Of a DNA stretch of 64,000 nt, positions 60,374 to 64,000 are shown piece after piece. The translations under genes and the position numbers were made by a program. Source of the DNA: Bermanella sp044597725 (GTDB lineage: Bacteria > Pseudomonadota > Gammaproteobacteria > Pseudomonadales > Oceanobacteraceae); contig NZ_CP139003.1 of NCBI RefSeq assembly GCF_044597725.1, positions 1,116,001 through 1,180,000 on the forward strand. The letters run 5' to 3'. Positions within the stretch are counted from its first letter, which is position 1. Every line of letters starts with the position of its first letter. The notes under the pieces are model-generated. The model made no database searches and was not told the origin of the DNA. It worked only from the letters and a program-made list of their open reading frames with translations.

Positions 60374-61417
60374 ATGAATTGGTTTGAGCAGGAAGCGCCA
60401 CAGCCTTCCGCAAAATATTACAAATTGGCCCAACAGCATCAGTTAAGTTTAACCAAACCCCCTGGCTCCCTTGGGCAATTGGAAGAGGTTGCCTGCCAAC
60501 TGGCCGCCATGCAATCTCAGGTGTGCCCTAGTATCGATAAACTGTACATCAGTATTTTTGCGGGTGACCATGGTATCGCCAAGCAAAATGTCTCCGCTTT
60601 CCCGCAATCCGTAACGACGCAAATGATAGGCAATTTTTTACACGGAGGAGCCGCTATTTCGGTACTTGCCAATCGTTTAAATGCGCCTTTTGAAGTGATT
60701 AATTGTGGGTGTTTAACCTCTTTAGAAGACAATAAAAACCTTGTAAATACCCCAGTTTCCCAAGCAACTCACGACTTTTCAAAACAGCCCGCCATGAGTG
60801 AGGCGCAATTACTGGAAGCTCTAGACGTTGGCAAATCTGCAGCAGAGCGTGCATGCGCTTCAGGTGCACAGATGTTTATTGGCGGTGAAATGGGTATTGC
60901 TAATACTACCTCAGCGGCAGCATTAGCGGCTGCCCAGTTGGGGTTGCCGGCGCTCGATTTAGTCGGCCCCGGGACGGGCGTGACGCCCGAGGTTGTGGCG
61001 CATAAAGCACGAGTGATCGATACCGCATTGGCGCAATACAGTTTTCAATCGCCCTTGGAACGTTTGCAAACTGTTGGAGGGTTTGAAGTTGCGGGTTTGG
61101 TGGGGGCGTATATTTATGCCGCACAGCATCACCTACCGGTATTAATTGACGGCTTTATTAGTACCGTTGCAGCACTTATGGCGGCGTCAATTCAGCCAAG
61201 CGTCAGGCCATGGTTTATTTTTAGCCACGCTAGTGCCGAACCTGGTCATCAGGTTGTATTAAGAGCGTTAAATGCCAAACCAATGCTTTCCATTGGGATG
61301 CGCTTAGGTGAGGGCAGTGGTGCAGCAGTGGTGGTCGATTTATTACGCAGCGCTGTGGCATTGCATAATTCCATGGCTACCTTTACTGGTGCCGGTGTGG
61401 ATCAAAAGCAATTATGA
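60374..61417 (+). CDS. cobT: Nicotinate-nucleotide:dimethylbenzimidazole phosphoribosyltransferase
   Basis: CobT makes alpha-ribazole phosphate from dimethylbenzimidazole and nicotinate mononucleotide, the latter being the NadC product. In 347 residues it shows LTKPPGSLGQLEEVA near 27-41, FAGDHGIA near 62-69, GGEMGIANTTSAAAL near 166-180, GPGTGV near 196 and the C-terminal RLGEGSGAAVVVDLL near 311-325. GxxMGIANTTSAAA contains the catalytic region. It is 40 bp after cobU and overlaps cobC by 4 bp. Confidence 0.96.
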   Translation: MNWFEQEAPQPSAKYYKLAQQHQLSLTKPPGSLGQLEEVACQLAAMQSQVCPSIDKLYISIFAGDHGIAKQNVSAFPQSVTTQMIGNFLHGGAAISVLANRLNAPFEVINCGCLTSLEDNKNLVNTPVSQATHDFSKQPAMSEAQLLEALDVGKSAAERACASGAQMFIGGEMGIANTTSAAALAAAQLGLPALDLVGPGTGVTPEVVAHKARVIDTALAQYSFQSPLERLQTVGGFEVAGLVGAYIYAAQHHLPVLIDGFISTVAALMAASIQPSVRPWFIFSHASAEPGHQVVLRALNAKPMLSIGMRLGEGSGAAVVVDLLRSAVALHNSMATFTGAGVDQKQL

Positions 61418-62004
61418 AGTACAAGCTCATCGATATTGTACGTCATGGCGAACCTCAAGGGGGTCATGTTTTTCGAGGGCATACCGACCATCCTTTAACC
61501 GAATTGGGTTGGCAGCAACTTACTACTATCTGTGATAGTGATAATCCTCCTTGGGATGTGATTGTTAGCAGTCCTCTTTCTCGTTGCTTTGAATTTGCTC
61601 AATGGTTATCAGAAAAACATGATATTGCATTGATTAGTGCAAACGAGTTAAAAGAATTTCATTTTGGGGTTTGGGAAAATCAATCCATGGATAAGGTTTT
61701 TAAAACCGATTTTGAGAGAATTAAGGGAATGTGGAGTGATCCTATGAACTTCGCTTCCCCTGATGGTGAAAGTCTGCTTAACTTTGAAGGAAGAGTTCTA
61801 AAGGCGTGGTTTGGTTGTCTTACTAGGCCAGAGCAGCGGTTGCTGATTTTGTGTCATGGTGGTGTTATTCGAATCATTTTAAAAGAAGTGTTAGGCTTAC
61901 CTTTCACCCATATCAACCGACTTGATGTACCTTATGCATGTCGCTCGCAAATACAAGTGAGCGAGCAAGAACCTTATCATTATCAACTTAAGTATCATGG
62001 TTAA
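61414..62004 (+). CDS. cobC: Alpha-ribazole phosphatase-type histidine phosphatase
   Basis: This 196-residue phosphoglycerate-mutase-like histidine phosphatase has the catalytic RHG in DIVRHGEPQGGH near residues 7-18, an acidic KEFHFGVWEN near 80-89 and the second His in LILCHGGVIRII near 147-158. Its overlap with cobT identifies it as CobC, which dephosphorylates alpha-ribazole phosphate. The cobS gene, often in the same operon, is not found after it, so the final synthase must be encoded elsewhere. A terminator follows 55 bp downstream. Confidence 0.9.
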   Translation: MKYKLIDIVRHGEPQGGHVFRGHTDHPLTELGWQQLTTICDSDNPPWDVIVSSPLSRCFEFAQWLSEKHDIALISANELKEFHFGVWENQSMDKVFKTDFERIKGMWSDPMNFASPDGESLLNFEGRVLKAWFGCLTRPEQRLLILCHGGVIRIILKEVLGLPFTHINRLDVPYACRSQIQVSEQEPYHYQLKYHG

Positions 62005-62059
62005 AAGTATTACTGATAACCATGGATTTAAAAAAAGGGCTGAATTTAATCCCACTGAG

Positions 62060-62081
62060 AGCCCCAGCATGAGGGCTTTTT
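62060..62081 (+). terminator. Terminator after cobC
   Basis: AGCCC pairs with GGGCT around an 8-nt loop and is followed by a T-run, in the 211-bp gap before aceE. No tRNA or other gene was found in that gap. Confidence 0.65.
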
Positions 62082-62215
62082 CCTTTATTTGGGGTTTTAT
62101 GACGAGGTGGCGCAGTTTGCCTTGTTTGAGTCCGAGTGAGTCAATATTATTTGATTGTCTATACTCTTAGGTAGTCATTATCTATCTGCCACATTTGGTT
62201 AAGGAAACACACTCT

Positions 62216-64000
62216 ATGGATTCCGTTGATCAGGACCAAGACCCAATTGAAACACAAGAATGGCTTGACGCCATGGATAGCGTTATTCGTGAAGAAGGCA
62301 TTGAGCGTGCACGCTTTGTTCTCGAACGTTTATCCGAACGAGCAACACGAAATGGTTTACCTCTCCCTTACGCATTTGTTACACCCTATCGCAACACCAT
62401 TCCAGTATCTGAAGAAGCTAAAATGCCAGGGGATTTATTTTTAGAGCGCCGCATTCGCTCACTTATTCGATGGAATGCTTTGGCAATGGTGGTCAGGGCA
62501 AACCAAAGTGGTGATGAACTGGGTGGTCATATTTCCAGTTTTGCATCCAGCGCCACGCTTTATGATGTGGGTTTTAATTATTTCTTCCGCGCACCGAATA
62601 AAGAAAGTCGTGAATGTCCAAATGGCGATTTAATTTATTATCAAGGTCATATTTCCCCAGGCATTTACGCACGTAGTTACTTAGAAGGACGTCTTGAAAC
62701 CAGTCAATTGGAAAACTTCCGCCGTGAAGTAGATGGTAAAGGGTTGAGCTCTTACCCCCATCCACGCTTAATGCCAGACTATTGGCAATTCCCAACGGTA
62801 TCTATGGGGCTGGGTCCCATGCAGGCGATTTATCAAGCGCACTTTATGCGTTATATGTCGGCCCGAGGTTTATCTCCACGGCTAGACCGAAAAGTGTGGG
62901 CGTTTCTAGGCGATGGTGAGTGTGATGAACCAGAAACCTTGGGTGGTATTGGTTTAGCGGGTCGTGAGAAACTCGAGAATCTTATCTTTGTGGTTAACTG
63001 TAATCTGCAGCGTCTCGATGGTCCGGTGCGCGGCAACGGTAAAATCATTCAAGAACTAGAGGGCAGTTTCCGTGGCGCAGGCTGGAACGTCATTAAAGTT
63101 GTTTGGGGACGTCACTGGGATTCATTATTTGCTAAAGATCATAAAGGCATGTTGCAAAAACGCATGGATGAAGTAGTGGATGGTGAATTCCAAAACTACA
63201 AAGCCAAAGGCGGTGCCTATACCAAAGAACATTTCTTTGAAAAATATCCTGAGTTAAAAGAAATGGTGGGTGACATGAGCGATGAAGAGATTTATCGCCT
63301 AAACCGCGGCGGGCACGACCCGTATAAAGTCTATGCCGCCTATCATGCTGCCATGAATCATAAAGGACAACCCACGGTTATCTTGGCTCATACTATTAAA
63401 GGCTATGGTATGGGAGATGCGGCTGAAGGTAAAAATGACGCGCACGGTGTAAAAAAACTCGATATCGAAAGTTTGAAAGGCTTTCGAGATCGCTTTGATA
63501 TTCCCATAAATGACAAAGATTTGGAGAAAATCCCCTATTACCGGCCACCTGCCGATAGCCCAGAAATGCAATACATGCGCAAGCGCCGTGAAGCCCTTGG
63601 TGGTTCAATTCCTGTTCGAACAGAAAATAAAGAGCCATTGCCAGTGCCTAAACTGGACGCGTTTAAAGCTCAGTTAGATGGCAGTGGCGACCGTGCTATT
63701 TCAACCACCATGGCCTTTGTTCGTGTATTGACCGCATTGGTAAAAGATAAAGCAATGGGGGATCGGGTTGTTCCCATTGTACCCGATGAAGCAAGAACCT
63801 TCGGTATGGAAGGTTTGTTCCGTCAACTAGGTATTTATAGTTCCGAAGGGCAACTATACGAGCCAGTCGACTTTGGCCAAATGATGTATTACAAAGAAGA
63901 CAAAAAAGGCCGTATCTTAGAAGAAGGTATAAATGAGTCAGGTGCGTTCAGTGCTTGGTTAGCCGCTGCCACCGCTTACAGTACTTACGATAAAGCGATG
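62216..64000 (+). CDS. aceE: Pyruvate dehydrogenase E1 component (3' end outside window)
   Basis: AceE is the homodimeric thiamine-diphosphate E1 of pyruvate dehydrogenase. The window holds the first 595 codons of about 890 expected. Features seen are MVVRANQSGDELGGHISSFA near residue 91, the ThDP/Mg site AFLGDGECDEPETLGGIGLA near 225-244 with VVNCNLQRLDGPVRGN near 255-270, and PDEARTFGMEGLFRQLG near 520-536, all typical of the gammaproteobacterial type. GGTTAAGGAAAC precedes ATG 62216. aceF is expected beyond the right edge. No PdhR operator was recognised upstream. Confidence 0.96.
   Translation, partial: MDSVDQDQDPIETQEWLDAMDSVIREEGIERARFVLERLSERATRNGLPLPYAFVTPYRNTIPVSEEAKMPGDLFLERRIRSLIRWNALAMVVRANQSGDELGGHISSFASSATLYDVGFNYFFRAPNKESRECPNGDLIYYQGHISPGIYARSYLEGRLETSQLENFRREVDGKGLSSYPHPRLMPDYWQFPTVSMGLGPMQAIYQAHFMRYMSARGLSPRLDRKVWAFLGDGECDEPETLGGIGLAGREKLENLIFVVNCNLQRLDGPVRGNGKIIQELEGSFRGAGWNVIKVVWGRHWDSLFAKDHKGMLQKRMDEVVDGEFQNYKAKGGAYTKEHFFEKYPELKEMVGDMSDEEIYRLNRGGHDPYKVYAAYHAAMNHKGQPTVILAHTIKGYGMGDAAEGKNDAHGVKKLDIESLKGFRDRFDIPINDKDLEKIPYYRPPADSPEMQYMRKRREALGGSIPVRTENKEPLPVPKLDAFKAQLDGSGDRAISTTMAFVRVLTALVKDKAMGDRVVPIVPDEARTFGMEGLFRQLGIYSSEGQLYEPVDFGQMMYYKEDKKGRILEEGINESGAFSAWLAAATAYSTYDKAM

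Noticed and set aside
62090..62140. tRNA-like stretch before aceE
   Set aside because: A GGTGGCGCAGTTTG-like string resembles a D-arm, but no acceptor, anticodon or T-arm pairing follows.

Overview
The window reads as one contiguous piece of a gammaproteobacterial chromosome, most likely from the Oceanospirillales/Pseudomonadales side. This placement is inferred from gene order: the mra/dcw division cluster running from mraZ to ftsZ-lpxC and then secA, pilBCD-coaE-yacG beside nadC-ampD-ampE, rsmI next to lpoA-yraN-diaA, suhB/trmJ/cysE, and mltF beside purL. MurE carries the DNPR motif of meso-diaminopimelate-adding enzymes, which fits a Gram-negative. Genes are densely packed, mostly AT-leaning, with ordinary Shine-Dalgarno sites. 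No prophage, transposase, CRISPR array or tRNA was recognised.

Layout. 1-5 kb: the end of a chemoreceptor, an RMF-like small protein, a patatin-like lipase, and a Cpx-type system (histidine kinase, regulator and divergent periplasmic CpxP/Spy protein) with a perfect CpxR box between the divergent genes. 5-13 kb: a FadL-type porin, cysDN, zapG, an alpha/beta hydrolase, zapE and an unknown secreted protein. 13-18 kb: a GC-rich repeat mosaic, a 43-codon small gene, a SuhB lacking its metal ligands, trmJ, cysE and mltF. 18-27 kb: purL, diaA-yraN-lpoA, rsmI, RNase P RNA and a second repeat mosaic.

27-45 kb is the division and cell-wall cluster. An apparent sigma-70 promoter and a three-repeat MraZ operator precede fifteen genes, mostly overlapping or closely spaced (mraZ rsmH ftsL ftsI murE murF mraY murD ftsW murG murC ddlB ftsQ ftsA ftsZ), then lpxC. 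45-50 kb: an M23 peptidase, secA, argJ and mutT. 50-56 kb, mostly reverse strand: yacG, coaE, pilD, pilC, pilB and pilA, with pilA behind a textbook sigma-54 promoter and upstream dyads. 56-64 kb: nadC, ampD-ampE, a fructokinase-like ROK kinase overlapping a PilZ gene, cobU-cobT-cobC, and aceE running off the right edge.

The observations most worth a second look are: (1) mutT is split by a -1 frame change exactly at A AAA AAG, the slippery heptamer of E. coli dnaX, with a purine-rich Shine-Dalgarno-like stretch upstream; (2) two intergenic mosaics 13 kb apart share modules in both orientations, including a 50-bp exact inverted copy and a 58-bp near-perfect palindrome; (3) SuhB has lost all metal ligands while keeping the fold; (4) CysN ends in a shrunken, P-loop-less APS-kinase-like domain; (5) several regulatory sites can be read directly (CpxR, MraZ, sigma-54). 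All functional assignments come from reading motifs and gene order; no database search was run.
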